A stretch of 64,000 nt of DNA from an uncultured Mollicutes bacterium (GTDB lineage: Bacteria > Bacillota_I > Bacilli_A > Acholeplasmatales > JAEDCM01), in contig CAMVDS010000002.1 in assembly GCA_947166335.1 (NCBI GenBank), positions 36,779 to 100,778 of the forward strand, read 5' to 3'. The notes beneath the pieces are model-generated. The model was given only the letters and a program-made list of their open reading frames with translations, did not search any database and had not been told where the DNA came from. A program made the translations under genes and the position numbers. Below are positions 47,608 to 55,855 of the stretch, piece after piece. How positions within the stretch are numbered: the first letter of the stretch is position 1; every line of letters starts with the position of its first letter.

Positions 47608-47633
47608 ACAAGTGTCGTTTAAAATACACTTGT
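47608..47633. promoter_or_regulatory. Palindromic operator between fakB and the TetR gene
   Basis: A perfect inverted repeat with 8-bp arms ACAAGTGT / ACACTTGT separated by 10 nt. It overlaps TTGTTA, a likely -35 of the plus-strand TetR gene (16-nt spacer, TAAAAT), and TTGTCT, a possible -35 of fakBA on the other strand. Size and placement fit a TetR-family dimer site that could repress both directions. Confidence 0.65.
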
Positions 47634-47673
47634 TAAAATATGTTTGTATGCTAAAATATATATGGGTGATAAC

Positions 47674-48231
47674 ATGGAAGATTTAAGAGTAATAAAGACT
47701 AAAAGATCTATTAAAGGTGCTTTTATAGAATTAGTTGAAGAAAAAGGATTTGATAATGTCACAGTAAAAGACATTTGTAATAAAGCGTTAATAAATAGAA
47801 ATACTTTTTATTTACATTATTACGATAAAATTGATTTATTAAATAAAATAGCAAGTGATGTTTTTTTAGAGCAAGAAAATACTATTAGTTTTATGAGTAG
47901 TGATGTAAAGTCTCAAAGCAGGGAAATGTTAAACAATAGTTTGTTAGAAATATTAAAAATAATACATAAAGAAATTGAATTCTATAGAGTAATATTATTA
48001 GACTCTAATATGAGTGGTTATATTGATAAGTTTGCTATAGATTTACAAAAAAGATATGTAAAAAATATAAAAGCTGATTATAAAAAAAATATAATCGAAC
48101 TAGATTATATCTTTTATGGAATAGTTGGAGTTATAAAGAACTGGATAATAAAGGATTACGAATCAATAGAATCTCTATCATCTAGATTGTCTAATATAAT
48201 ATATAACAATCTATCAAATTATATAGAATAA
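47674..48231 (+). CDS. TetR family transcriptional regulator, probable fakBA regulator
   Basis: 185 residues. The N-terminal helix-turn-helix reads IKGAFIELVEEKGFDNVTVKDICNKA then NRNTFYLHYYDKIDLL, typical of TetR/AcrR (the H-Y-Y/Y-D-K motif closes the DNA-binding domain). The C-terminal ligand domain is helical and resembles the DhaS-type family linked with dihydroxyacetone-kinase-like genes. Its divergent gene pair, fakB-fakA, holds a DAK2 protein, so control of fatty acid uptake is likely (inference). The ATG at 47674 has GGGTGA upstream; a longer in-frame start would fall at the promoter. The gene is convergent with the small membrane protein downstream. Confidence 0.85.
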   Translation: MEDLRVIKTKRSIKGAFIELVEEKGFDNVTVKDICNKALINRNTFYLHYYDKIDLLNKIASDVFLEQENTISFMSSDVKSQSREMLNNSLLEILKIIHKEIEFYRVILLDSNMSGYIDKFAIDLQKRYVKNIKADYKKNIIELDYIFYGIVGVIKNWIIKDYESIESLSSRLSNIIYNNLSNYIE

Positions 48232-48258
48232 AAAAAGGCTATTTAGAGCCTTTTTTAT
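48232..48258. terminator. Bidirectional terminator between TetR gene and small membrane protein
   Basis: Stem AAAAAGGCT / AGCCTTTTTT around a short AT loop. It overlaps the end of the minus-strand gene. Confidence 0.75.
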
Positions 48259-48574
48259 CTTCTTTACCGCCTAACATTGAATTATAAAATCCTCTTAAGC
48301 ATCCAAAAGTTAAGTAGCAACTTAATAAACCAGTTAAGAATAAAGTAAATAAATTCCACCAACCATTATATGGTCTAAAGCATAGTTGTAAAACTATACC
48401 ACCAGCTATAGCAGTAGCTACTATTATAAAGAAGAAAATATTACTTATCATATTATTTCTTCCTATCTTCTTATCATCATCTGTTAATCTATTAACATGC
48501 ATTATAATACCTCCAGGAAGTCCTAAAAGTATTTCTCCTATATAAAATAATAAGTGTGCAATTAAAAACATCAT
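48239..48574 (-). CDS. Small membrane protein of unknown function
   Basis: 111 residues with three hydrophobic segments (about 1-24, 44-63 and 72-92) and a charged C-terminus (GGKEDKKGSK). Not recognised as a known family; topology suggests a small integral membrane protein. The start is placed at the ATG 48574 with GGAAGG upstream; a second ATG follows at once. Monocistronic, convergent with the TetR gene. No motif points to a role. Confidence 0.5.
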   Translation of the reverse strand: MMFLIAHLLFYIGEILLGLPGGIIMHVNRLTDDDKKIGRNNMISNIFFFIIVATAIAGGIVLQLCFRPYNGWWNLFTLFLTGLLSCYLTFGCLRGFYNSMLGGKEDKKGSK

Positions 48575-48619
48575 AATCACCTTCCAATTAATTATAACAT
48601 AATTATATTTTTATTGATA

Positions 48620-48646
48620 GAAAAAAGATGCATATACGCATCTTAC
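48620..48646 (-). terminator. Terminator of the UPF0158-like gene
   Basis: Minus-strand stem AAGATGC / GCATCTT with a 6-nt loop, then T5; it overlaps the stop codon. Confidence 0.7.
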
Positions 48647-49224
48647 ATTACTATTTTTTCTACATTGACTACTTCATATGTGTTAATGTCATCGTTAGCC
48701 ATAACTAGTTTTAATTCTTCTAATGCTTCTTCTCTAGAATCAGCTTTAATTCTATATTCTTTCTTTACTGTTTTAATTACTTCTATAACAAATGCCTCTT
48801 TTGGAGCAGTTGTTATATCATCAATATAATCCAATTGATAATAATTTAAAAATTTAATACTTAGATCAATCATTTCATTATATTTAAAGTCACTCCAAGT
48901 ATCTCTTAAACCAAAATGAAATAATGCGTCCATAAATTTAGCGCATGGTCTATCAGAATTTAAAACTGCTATCAATTCATATTTTATTAAATCATTATCT
49001 ATTGTTTCAACAAATTTTGCCATAATAGATTTTGAATCAATTCCATTACAATCAGGAAGAATAATATATGAATCAAAGTTTTCTTCTATTTCTTTAAACA
49101 AACGAGATGAATCCTTGTCGTTACCATAAATAATTATATGTTTCCCCGTTTTTTTATTTAAATATATGTCCACATCTTCATTAATCTTTGAAAAAGCGTT
49201 AACTACTTCTGATAGTTTTAACAT
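48643..49224 (-). CDS. UPF0158-like protein with C-terminal DpnD/PcfM-like segment
   Basis: 193 residues. Residues about 1-140 fit the UPF0158 pattern (I-D-x-D-x-Y-L-N near the start, YELIAVLNSDRPCAKFMDAL, then DTWSDFKYNEMIDL). The last 45 residues (FVIEVIKTVKKEYRIKADSREEAL) resemble the short DpnD/PcfM domain, which is found in mobile-element and restriction loci. Neither part has a known activity. No membrane segment. Position between a small membrane protein and a TPR gene gives no clear hint. The assignment to both families is by eye. Confidence 0.55.
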   Translation of the reverse strand: MLKLSEVVNAFSKINEDVDIYLNKKTGKHIIIYGNDKDSSRLFKEIEENFDSYIILPDCNGIDSKSIMAKFVETIDNDLIKYELIAVLNSDRPCAKFMDALFHFGLRDTWSDFKYNEMIDLSIKFLNYYQLDYIDDITTAPKEAFVIEVIKTVKKEYRIKADSREEALEELKLVMANDDINTYEVVNVEKIVM

Positions 49225-49319
49225 AACTCCACCCCTATAATATCGTATCGTTTACCTATATTTTACTATATTAAATGGAGTAAATCTATAATTATTATAA
49301 CAATTTTATAAATAATATA

Positions 49320-50171
49320 TTATATAGAAGACTTTTTGTTCTTTTTATTAGCTTTTTCTATTTGTTTTGTTAGCTTTTTTATCTCTTTTAGATTTCTCTT
49401 ATCAAAGAAAACATTATTAGAGCATTTTAAGAAATCTAGTGCCCCCATAGCATCATTATTTTTTATCATATCTCTATAAAAACTAAAATAATAAGTAAAT
49501 AGATCATATGGAGTCATAATATTTTTTTCTTTTAAGAACCCCATCAATGTTTCATAATCAGGACAATTATATGTCTCATGTGTTATCTTTTGTAATCTAT
49601 CTATTTCTTTTAAGAATACTTCATTATTATCAAAAGATACACCAATAAGATATAGAAGGTATGCAGCTTCCTTATACATCTTTTTTTCTTCATAAACGTT
49701 AGATAATAAGAAATATTGATTAACCAAAGTATCTCTAGTATAGCAATATTTAAATGTCTTAAATATCATATTTTCTAATTCATCAAATAGTTTTAATTTC
49801 TTTAAGGCAAGCATCTTTCTTTGTATCAAAAGAATGTTAGATGGAGACATACTAATGGCTTTATCTAGCGCTTTTACTGATTCGTCATACATTTCTCTTT
49901 GAAAGTATGCTTCACCTAATATACCATATAAAGTTACATAATCATAATTTAAATATTTATCAACTTCAACATTATTAACATCAGCGTATAATACTAATTC
50001 TGTATAATTGGTAAATAAAGTTTTATTTTGTTCGATAGATTCGTTAATATCATTAATCTTATTGCTTTCTTCTTCTTTTAAATCGTTTATAACAGTATTA
50101 TATTCTCTTTTAAGAAGCAATGAAAACTCTTCTTCTAAGAATCTATTAAACTTTTCTTGATCATTAAGCAT
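49320..50171 (-). CDS. TPR-repeat protein of unknown function
   Basis: 283 residues. A coiled-coil-like N-terminus (EEEFSLLLKREYNTVINDLK) leads into tetratricopeptide repeats, clearest at about 85-125 (YGILGEAYFQREMYDESVKA, LDKAISMSPSNILLIQRKML) and at about 165-190 (NVYEEKKMYKEAAYLLYLIG). The C-terminus ends in a Lys-rich tail (IEKANKKNKKSS). TPRs mediate protein-protein contacts; the partner is unknown. A clean SD (GGAGGTGG) precedes the ATG at 50171. No signal peptide or membrane helix is visible. Monocistronic. Confidence 0.65.
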   Translation of the reverse strand: MLNDQEKFNRFLEEEFSLLLKREYNTVINDLKEEESNKINDINESIEQNKTLFTNYTELVLYADVNNVEVDKYLNYDYVTLYGILGEAYFQREMYDESVKALDKAISMSPSNILLIQRKMLALKKLKLFDELENMIFKTFKYCYTRDTLVNQYFLLSNVYEEKKMYKEAAYLLYLIGVSFDNNEVFLKEIDRLQKITHETYNCPDYETLMGFLKEKNIMTPYDLFTYYFSFYRDMIKNNDAMGALDFLKCSNNVFFDKRNLKEIKKLTKQIEKANKKNKKSSI

Positions 50172-50209
50172 ATTTCCACCTCCTTAATTATAAGATAACA
50201 TATTTAGAA

Positions 50210-50240
50210 AAAAAATGCTACTTTGCATAGCAAAGCAGCG
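50210..50240 (-). terminator. Terminator of apgM
   Basis: Minus-strand stem GCTGCTTTGC / GCAAAGTAGC (one G-U pair) followed by T8; about 4 nt after the stop. Confidence 0.8.
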
Positions 50241-50243
50241 TTT

Positions 50244-51443
50244 TTATTCTTTTATGAATTTATCCATTAAAGTATATCCTGGTTCAATGAATACTCCAGT
50301 AGTTTTTGCTTCTCTTTCAGATAAGTTTTCTACTCCTTGGTATTTCTTTCTTGAATCATAAATCATAAATGGAATTGGATCATTTGTATGAGTTCTAACA
50401 GCTAGTGGAGTAGCATGATCTGGTGTAACTAATACTTTAAAATCACCTTGTGTTTTTAAATAATCAACAACAGGTCCAATTATTAATCTATCAATTAATT
50501 CGATTGACTTAACTTTATTTTCAACTTCTCCTCTATGTCCGCATTCATCTGGTGCTTCTACATGTATATATACAAAGTCACTACCATTTTTAAATGCTTC
50601 TATAGCCGCATCAGCTTTACCCTTAAAATTAGTATCAATATATCCTGTAGCACCTTCAACATTAACTACATTCATATTAGAGAATTTGCCAATTCCTTTA
50701 AGCAAATCAACAGCTGAAATCATTGTTGCTTGAATATGATATTTAGAATAGAAACTATCTAGATTAGCTTTCTTTCCTTCTCCCCATAACCACGCTGAAT
50801 TTGCTTTATTTAAGCCTTTTTTAGCTCTTTCAATATTTAGTGGATGGTTATTTAATAATTCATAAGATTTCTTCATATAATTAAATAATTTTTCATTTTC
50901 AGGAGTGTATTCTTTTACCTTTTTCCCTGTAATATCATGTGGTGGAGTAATACGTCCAATATTAAGAGTACCATTATTCCATATTAAGCAATGTCTATAA
51001 CTTACACCACTATATAATGTGAATTCATCATTGTCTAGATGTTCCTTTAGGTAATCAACTAAAATCTTAGCATCTTTTGTAGATATATCTCCAGCACAAT
51101 AATCTACTAATGTTTTATCTTCATAATTAGGTTCTTCACTTACTGTAACTAAATTACATCTAAGTGATACATCAGTTTGTTTCATATCAATACCAATAGA
51201 TCCAGCTTCTAGAGGACTTCTACCAGTATAATATTTATTTGGATCATATCCTAAAATAGCTAGGTTAGCTACATCACTTCCTGGTTTCATACCATCTGCA
51301 ACACTTTTTATTAACCCAACATAACTATCTTTTGACATGCTTGAAATGTTTGGCTTATAAGCTACTTCTAGGGGAGTTTTATTTCCAAGCTCTAAAACGT
51401 TATAATCTGCCATTCCATCACATAAAAATACTACATACTTCAT
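50244..51443 (-). CDS. apgM: 2,3-bisphosphoglycerate-independent phosphoglycerate mutase, archaeal type (ApgM)
   Basis: 399 residues, about 400 as expected for ApgM (the bacterial GpmI is about 510). Alkaline-phosphatase superfamily signs are FLCDGMADY (Asp9), the catalytic Ser in PGSDVANLAILGYDP, and VTPDHATP at the metal site near the C-terminus. It should interconvert 3- and 2-phosphoglycerate in glycolysis, serving with pfkA, pyk and ppdK of this window. Homologues have been proposed as alternative homoserine kinases in some genomes, so that role is a minor alternative. The ATG at 51443 has GAGAGG upstream; an in-frame TTG at 51458 overlaps the thioesterase gene. Confidence 0.9.
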   Translation of the reverse strand: MKYVVFLCDGMADYNVLELGNKTPLEVAYKPNISSMSKDSYVGLIKSVADGMKPGSDVANLAILGYDPNKYYTGRSPLEAGSIGIDMKQTDVSLRCNLVTVSEEPNYEDKTLVDYCAGDISTKDAKILVDYLKEHLDNDEFTLYSGVSYRHCLIWNNGTLNIGRITPPHDITGKKVKEYTPENEKLFNYMKKSYELLNNHPLNIERAKKGLNKANSAWLWGEGKKANLDSFYSKYHIQATMISAVDLLKGIGKFSNMNVVNVEGATGYIDTNFKGKADAAIEAFKNGSDFVYIHVEAPDECGHRGEVENKVKSIELIDRLIIGPVVDYLKTQGDFKVLVTPDHATPLAVRTHTNDPIPFMIYDSRKKYQGVENLSEREAKTTGVFIEPGYTLMDKFIKE

Positions 51444-51447
51444 AATA

Positions 51448-52152
51448 CTACCTCTCAATCTTTGCTAAAAAGCATGTTTCGTTATTGACAACACCTTTTA
51501 TTATAAAGTTGTTTTCTTCTTCCTTAACATAAATTTTTATTTCTTCACCTAATTTGGCTTCTTTTACATAAGTTATAGTAAAAGCTTTAATTTGATGTTC
51601 TAATTTTAATACATTTTCAATAAATGTCGCATATTTAATATTATTAACATGTCCATTATGGTCTAAGTCCATATAATTTGGAACGAAAGTATATGCTTCT
51701 AATCCTGTAACATCAAAATCACGAAGTTTTTCGATTTCAAATGTTTCTTCTTCGTGGTATTCACCAACAAAATCAATATCACGAGGTATATATACTTTTC
51801 TAGTTACATAATTAGCAATTATCCAACGAGATGTTGCTTTTACGCAAACCTTACCATCATGAATAATTTTATAATCTCTATAAAAATCTATTTTTCCTCT
51901 TCTTCTAGGCCATGTATAAGCTTCAACAATAGAATACATAGGAATATCTTCATATATTTCATATCTAGTTGATACAATCATCCAGATTAAATCTTTTTTT
52001 ATAAAGTCTTCAAATCCTAAACCAAGTTGTGTTGCATGAGCACCTGCTAAATCTTGAAATATATCAAGTAAAGTAGTTGATGATAAAGTATCATTTTTTG
52101 GTCTAAAATCAGATGGTCTAAGCCTATAATTTGTTTTATATAATAATTCCAT
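51448..52152 (-). CDS. Acyl-ACP thioesterase
   Basis: 234 residues, a tandem hot-dog fold of the acyl-ACP thioesterase family. The start YKTNYRLRPSDF matches the family's N-terminus, and the second hot-dog has the active-site segment MDLDHNGHVNNIKYA (D-x-N-x-H-x-N-N) with conserved Asp, Asn and His. It releases free fatty acids from acyl-ACP. The SD GGAGGG is 7 nt before the ATG at 52152. It is cotranscribed with apgM. In a genome with FakAB, the released acids could be re-activated to acyl phosphate. Confidence 0.87.
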   Translation of the reverse strand: MELLYKTNYRLRPSDFRPKNDTLSSTTLLDIFQDLAGAHATQLGLGFEDFIKKDLIWMIVSTRYEIYEDIPMYSIVEAYTWPRRRGKIDFYRDYKIIHDGKVCVKATSRWIIANYVTRKVYIPRDIDFVGEYHEEETFEIEKLRDFDVTGLEAYTFVPNYMDLDHNGHVNNIKYATFIENVLKLEHQIKAFTITYVKEAKLGEEIKIYVKEEENNFIIKGVVNNETCFLAKIER

Positions 52153-52233
52153 AGTCTTTCCCTCCAGTAAACAATTTTATCACAAATGATAATTATTTAA
52201 AACAAAAATATATAATTATTTGTTTTATTATTG

Positions 52234-52239
52234 TATAAT
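52234..52239 (+). promoter_or_regulatory. -10 of the RCK_C membrane protein gene
   Basis: TTGTATAAT with TATAAT about 17 nt upstream of the chosen ATG at 52256; the -35 is weak. Confidence 0.4.
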
Positions 52240-52255
52240 AAAATTGGTGATTGAA

Positions 52256-53245
52256 ATGAAACTAGAATTAGCAGTAATCTTAATACTTGGCGTTATTATG
52301 GTATATTTGATTCTAATTAGAATATTCACAATATTGCTAAGAATAACAGGTCTAACAAATGAAAAAGCCAAATTCCAGGCTATCTCTCTTTTAACAAGTT
52401 GTGGTTTTACAACTAGTGAATCAGAAATAATCGCAAATGATAGAGCACGTCGTAGAATTGCTATTGTCGCTATGGTTACAGGGTATGGTTTTTCAGTTAT
52501 TATTGTTTCTTTGTTTTTTAACTTGTTAAATAGTTTAAATCAAGCGCAAACATCATCTACTTTAAAAGTAATTATAATTGCGGCTGCCGTATTCGTTGGT
52601 TTAATTTTATTTTTTCAACTTCCTTTCGTAAAAAAAGGAAATGAAAGAATAATTGCTAAAATAGCTTTAAAGATAATTCAAAGAAAACAATACGAAAATA
52701 CAATCACTATTCTTGATAGTTATGGAAGAGATGCCATTTGTGAAGTTATGATTAATAATCTTCCTGATATATTAGAAGATAAAAAATTATTTGAAGCAAG
52801 ACTTAGAGACACTTATAGAATTAATTTATTGATGATTAAAAGAAGAAATAAAATAGTAGATATTACTAAAGACACAATTGTCCAATACCATGATGTTGTT
52901 GTTGTATTTGGACCATATCAAAATATAAAAGATTTATTCTCAACAAATGTTAATTCAGTTGAATTAGTTGATCCAGAAGTTGCTAAAAGACAAAATACAA
53001 TTGATATAATTGATAATTATGGTACTGATGCTATGGCTGAGGTTCAGGTAAATACTATTCCAGATTTATTAGTTGATACTCCATTATTTGAATCTGGTTT
53101 AAAAACAGAACATAGTATAAATGTTTTAATGGTTAAAAGAGATTCAAGACCAATAATAGTAAATAAAGACACCATAATTAAAGAATTAGATGTCTTAGTT
53201 GTATTTGGACCATATGTCAATATTAAAGATATTTTTATTGTTTAG
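52256..53245 (+). CDS. Membrane protein with two TrkA C-terminal (RCK_C) domains
   Basis: 329 residues. Hydrophobic segments lie at about 5-28, 70-92 and 104-124. Two related soluble domains follow: about 142-225 (NTITILDSYGRDAICEVMI ... DVVVVFGPYQNIKDLF) and about 240-329 (NTIDIIDNYGTDAMAEVQV ... DVLVVFGPYVNIKDIF). These are RCK_C domains, which bind ligands in K+ channels and transporters and in several proteins bind c-di-AMP. No RCK_N (NAD-binding) domain is present. A regulator of ion flux is likely. GGTGATTGAA before the ATG at 52256 sets the start; a longer start at 52220 overlaps the -10. Confidence 0.7.
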   Translation: MKLELAVILILGVIMVYLILIRIFTILLRITGLTNEKAKFQAISLLTSCGFTTSESEIIANDRARRRIAIVAMVTGYGFSVIIVSLFFNLLNSLNQAQTSSTLKVIIIAAAVFVGLILFFQLPFVKKGNERIIAKIALKIIQRKQYENTITILDSYGRDAICEVMINNLPDILEDKKLFEARLRDTYRINLLMIKRRNKIVDITKDTIVQYHDVVVVFGPYQNIKDLFSTNVNSVELVDPEVAKRQNTIDIIDNYGTDAMAEVQVNTIPDLLVDTPLFESGLKTEHSINVLMVKRDSRPIIVNKDTIIKELDVLVVFGPYVNIKDIFIV

Positions 53246-53251
53246 ATAAAC

Positions 53252-53277
53252 AAAAAAGCCGTTGTTACGGCTTTTTC
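53252..53277. terminator. Bidirectional terminator between RCK_C gene and pyk
   Basis: Stem AAAAAGCCG / CGGCTTTTT around TTGTTA, at the convergent junction. Confidence 0.85.
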
Positions 53278-53283
53278 TTTTTA

Positions 53284-54774
53284 TTATAGATTTACAATCT
53301 TAATTGAATCTTCAGCAACTACGATAGCTACTTTGCCTTTTAAATTTTCAATATTAGCTTTGATGAATTTGATTGCATCTTTTTCATCGCCTAATACTGG
53401 ATATACAGCATAGTTAAGGGCTAATGCTCTAGCATCTCTTGTTTGAGGAACTGTTGCAATGATAGGTGCAGCTGGTCTAAATTTAGATACTGCTCTTGCC
53501 ATATCTTTTCCGCCAATTGTAATGATAGCAGCAACATTTTTATATTCCATAGCCATCTTAGCAGCATCCATAGCGAATGCACTTACGAATGTATCATCAT
53601 GTCCTTCAACAGCATTATTGAATAATTTTTCATAATCCATTTCAGGCATCATTCTCTTTTGAATATTAGCCATGTAGTATACACAAGTATCTGGATACTT
53701 ACCAGCAGCTGTTTCACCAGATAACATTGTTGAGTCACAACCTTCTCTAACAGCGTTAGCAACGTCAGAAACTTCAGCTCTTGTAGGTCTTGGGTTATCT
53801 TGCATTGTTTCTAACATTTGTGTTGCAACAACTACAATCTTACCCTTTCTTTGGCACATTTCAACTAACTTCTTTTGAATTACTGGAACTTCCCAAGCAT
53901 CAACTTCAACACCTAGGTCACCTCTGGCAACCATGATACCATCAGCAACATCTAGAATTGCTTCCATGTTGTCAACGCCTTCTTGGTTTTCAATCTTAGC
54001 GATAATTTGAATTGAAGTATTTCCTTTTGCTTTTAAAATCTTTCTAATTTCTTCAACATCACTTGGACGTCTAACGAATGAAGCAGCAATATAATCTAGA
54101 TCTTGATCAGCTGCAAATTCGATATCTGCCTTATCCTTAGCTGAGATAAATGGCATTTGTAGATAAGCACCTGGTACGTTAACTCCTCTTTTACTCTTTA
54201 ATTTATGTGAGTTATCAGCAACGCAGATTAATTCTCTTTTCTTAGCATCTTTTTCTTTAACAGTAAGTGAAAGATAACCATCATCGATTAGAATCTTTCC
54301 ACCAATTTTAACGTCATCATATAGTCCTGGGTATGATACTGAGAATTTAGCAAAATCAGGTAATACAACACCAGCACTTTGTTCCATAGCAACGATTACT
54401 TTAGAACCTGCTTTTACTTCATATTTAATATCATCATTAAAATCAGCAGCTGCTTTATCTTCATCTGATGAACGATTATTACATTCTCTTGTATCATAAT
54501 CTTTATAAGCTTTTCCTTCTACATATTTTTCTGGTTTGCAGAATCTATGAGTACGCATTTCAGGACCTTTAGTATCTAGTAATAGACCAACATTTGATCC
54601 AGTTTCTCTATTAATTTGTCTAATAGTTTTAATACGTGCTCCTTGTTCTTCATAATCACCATGTGAGAAGTTCATACGAATAACGTTCATTCCGTTTTCA
54701 ACAAGCTTACTCATCATTTCAATTGGTTCTGAAGCAGGGCCAATTGTACAAATAATTTTTGTCTTCTTTAACAT
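53284..54774 (-). CDS. pyk: Pyruvate kinase
   Basis: 496 residues, without the C-terminal PEP-utiliser domain that some Bacilli have. RMNFSHGDYE, IIAKIENQEG, the catalytic Lys region, and MVARGDLGVEV are all present. The B domain is longer than usual, with a charged insert (CNNRSSDEDKAAADF) near residues 85-105. It converts PEP + ADP to pyruvate + ATP. Located directly after pfkA (12 nt), as in other Bacillota glycolytic operons. No allosteric site could be judged. Confidence 0.96.
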   Translation of the reverse strand: MLKKTKIICTIGPASEPIEMMSKLVENGMNVIRMNFSHGDYEEQGARIKTIRQINRETGSNVGLLLDTKGPEMRTHRFCKPEKYVEGKAYKDYDTRECNNRSSDEDKAAADFNDDIKYEVKAGSKVIVAMEQSAGVVLPDFAKFSVSYPGLYDDVKIGGKILIDDGYLSLTVKEKDAKKRELICVADNSHKLKSKRGVNVPGAYLQMPFISAKDKADIEFAADQDLDYIAASFVRRPSDVEEIRKILKAKGNTSIQIIAKIENQEGVDNMEAILDVADGIMVARGDLGVEVDAWEVPVIQKKLVEMCQRKGKIVVVATQMLETMQDNPRPTRAEVSDVANAVREGCDSTMLSGETAAGKYPDTCVYYMANIQKRMMPEMDYEKLFNNAVEGHDDTFVSAFAMDAAKMAMEYKNVAAIITIGGKDMARAVSKFRPAAPIIATVPQTRDARALALNYAVYPVLGDEKDAIKFIKANIENLKGKVAIVVAEDSIKIVNL

Positions 54775-54786
54775 TTCTTTTTTCTC

Positions 54787-55731
54787 CTATCCTAATTTTT
54801 TAATTAATTCATATAACTCAGACACTTTTGGTTCCATTTCTAATGCATCAGAAATGTCATAGTTAACTAACTTGCCATCAACTTTTCCAACAGCTCTATT
54901 CTTTCTACCTTCATGGATTAAATCTACAGCATAGCTACCAAGTTGGCTTGCTAAAATACGATCATTTCCAGTAGGTGCTCCACCACGTTGTACGTGACCT
55001 AAAATTGTAGCTCTACATCCAAATCCAGTGTATTCAGAAATATCTTTTGCTAGTTGAGTTGAATCTGTTACACCTTCAGTGATAATAATGATTGCATGTT
55101 GTTTTCCTCTTAATCTAGCCTTTTTCATTTCATCTAGTACGAATTGCTTATCAAAGCCAGTTTCATTAGTAATAACTAACTCTGCACCAGAACAAACACC
55201 AGCGTAAATTGCAAGGTCACCACAACGGCGTCCCATAACTTCAACTAATGTACATCTTTGATGTGAACTTGATGTATCTCTAAGTCTATCGACAGCTTGC
55301 AAAATAGTATCTAAGGCAGTATCAAAACCAATTGTATAATCACTTGATGCAATATCATTATCAATTGTTCCAGGAACGCAAATACAGTTTATTCCCCATC
55401 TAGATAAGCTTCTAGCTCCTCTATAAGAACCATCTCCACCAATAACTACTAAATTATCAATTCCAAGTTCTCTTAAATTGTTAGCAGCTATTTGTTGAAT
55501 ATCATCTCTTTGGAACTCAGGTAATCTAGAAGTCTTTAATAATGTACCTCCATGGTTAATACAATCTGAAAATCTTCCAGCTCTTTCGATTTTTCCTTCA
55601 ACTAAACCACGATAACCTTCTTTTACTACGAAAGCTTCATCGCAATAATAATTAGCAGTTCTAATTACTGCTCTAACGCAAGCATTCATTCCAGGAGCAT
55701 CTCCTCCTGATGTCATAACAGCTATTTTCAT
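54787..55731 (-). CDS. pfkA: ATP-dependent 6-phosphofructokinase
   Basis: 314 residues. GGDGSYRGA (98-106) and the N-terminal TSGGDAPGMNA form the nucleotide site; the Gly-Ser after GGD marks the ATP type rather than the PPi type. PGTIDNDI holds the catalytic Asp. RGGxPTGNDR-like (QRGGAPTGNDR) binds the sugar phosphate. It is the committed step of glycolysis and is followed by pyk. An extended -10 lies close upstream. Confidence 0.97.
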   Translation of the reverse strand: MKIAVMTSGGDAPGMNACVRAVIRTANYYCDEAFVVKEGYRGLVEGKIERAGRFSDCINHGGTLLKTSRLPEFQRDDIQQIAANNLRELGIDNLVVIGGDGSYRGARSLSRWGINCICVPGTIDNDIASSDYTIGFDTALDTILQAVDRLRDTSSSHQRCTLVEVMGRRCGDLAIYAGVCSGAELVITNETGFDKQFVLDEMKKARLRGKQHAIIIITEGVTDSTQLAKDISEYTGFGCRATILGHVQRGGAPTGNDRILASQLGSYAVDLIHEGRKNRAVGKVDGKLVNYDISDALEMEPKVSELYELIKKLG

Positions 55732-55757
55732 TATTTCACCTTCTTTTTAACAAAAAT

Positions 55758-55763
55758 ATTATA
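55758..55763 (-). promoter_or_regulatory. Extended -10 of pfkA-pyk
   Basis: Minus-strand TGGTATAAT about 27 nt before the pfkA ATG. Confidence 0.55.
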
Positions 55764-55827
55764 CCATAAGTATATTATTTTTTAATATATTTTTTTTAAT
55801 ATTTTTAAAAATATTAACATTAAAAAG

Positions 55828-55855
55828 AAAAAAAGCGAATCGAATCGCTTTTTTA
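55828..55855 (-). terminator. Terminator of dnaE
   Basis: Minus-strand stem AAAGCGA / TCGCTTT around TTCGAT, followed by T4 after the stem; overlaps the stop codon. Confidence 0.75.
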
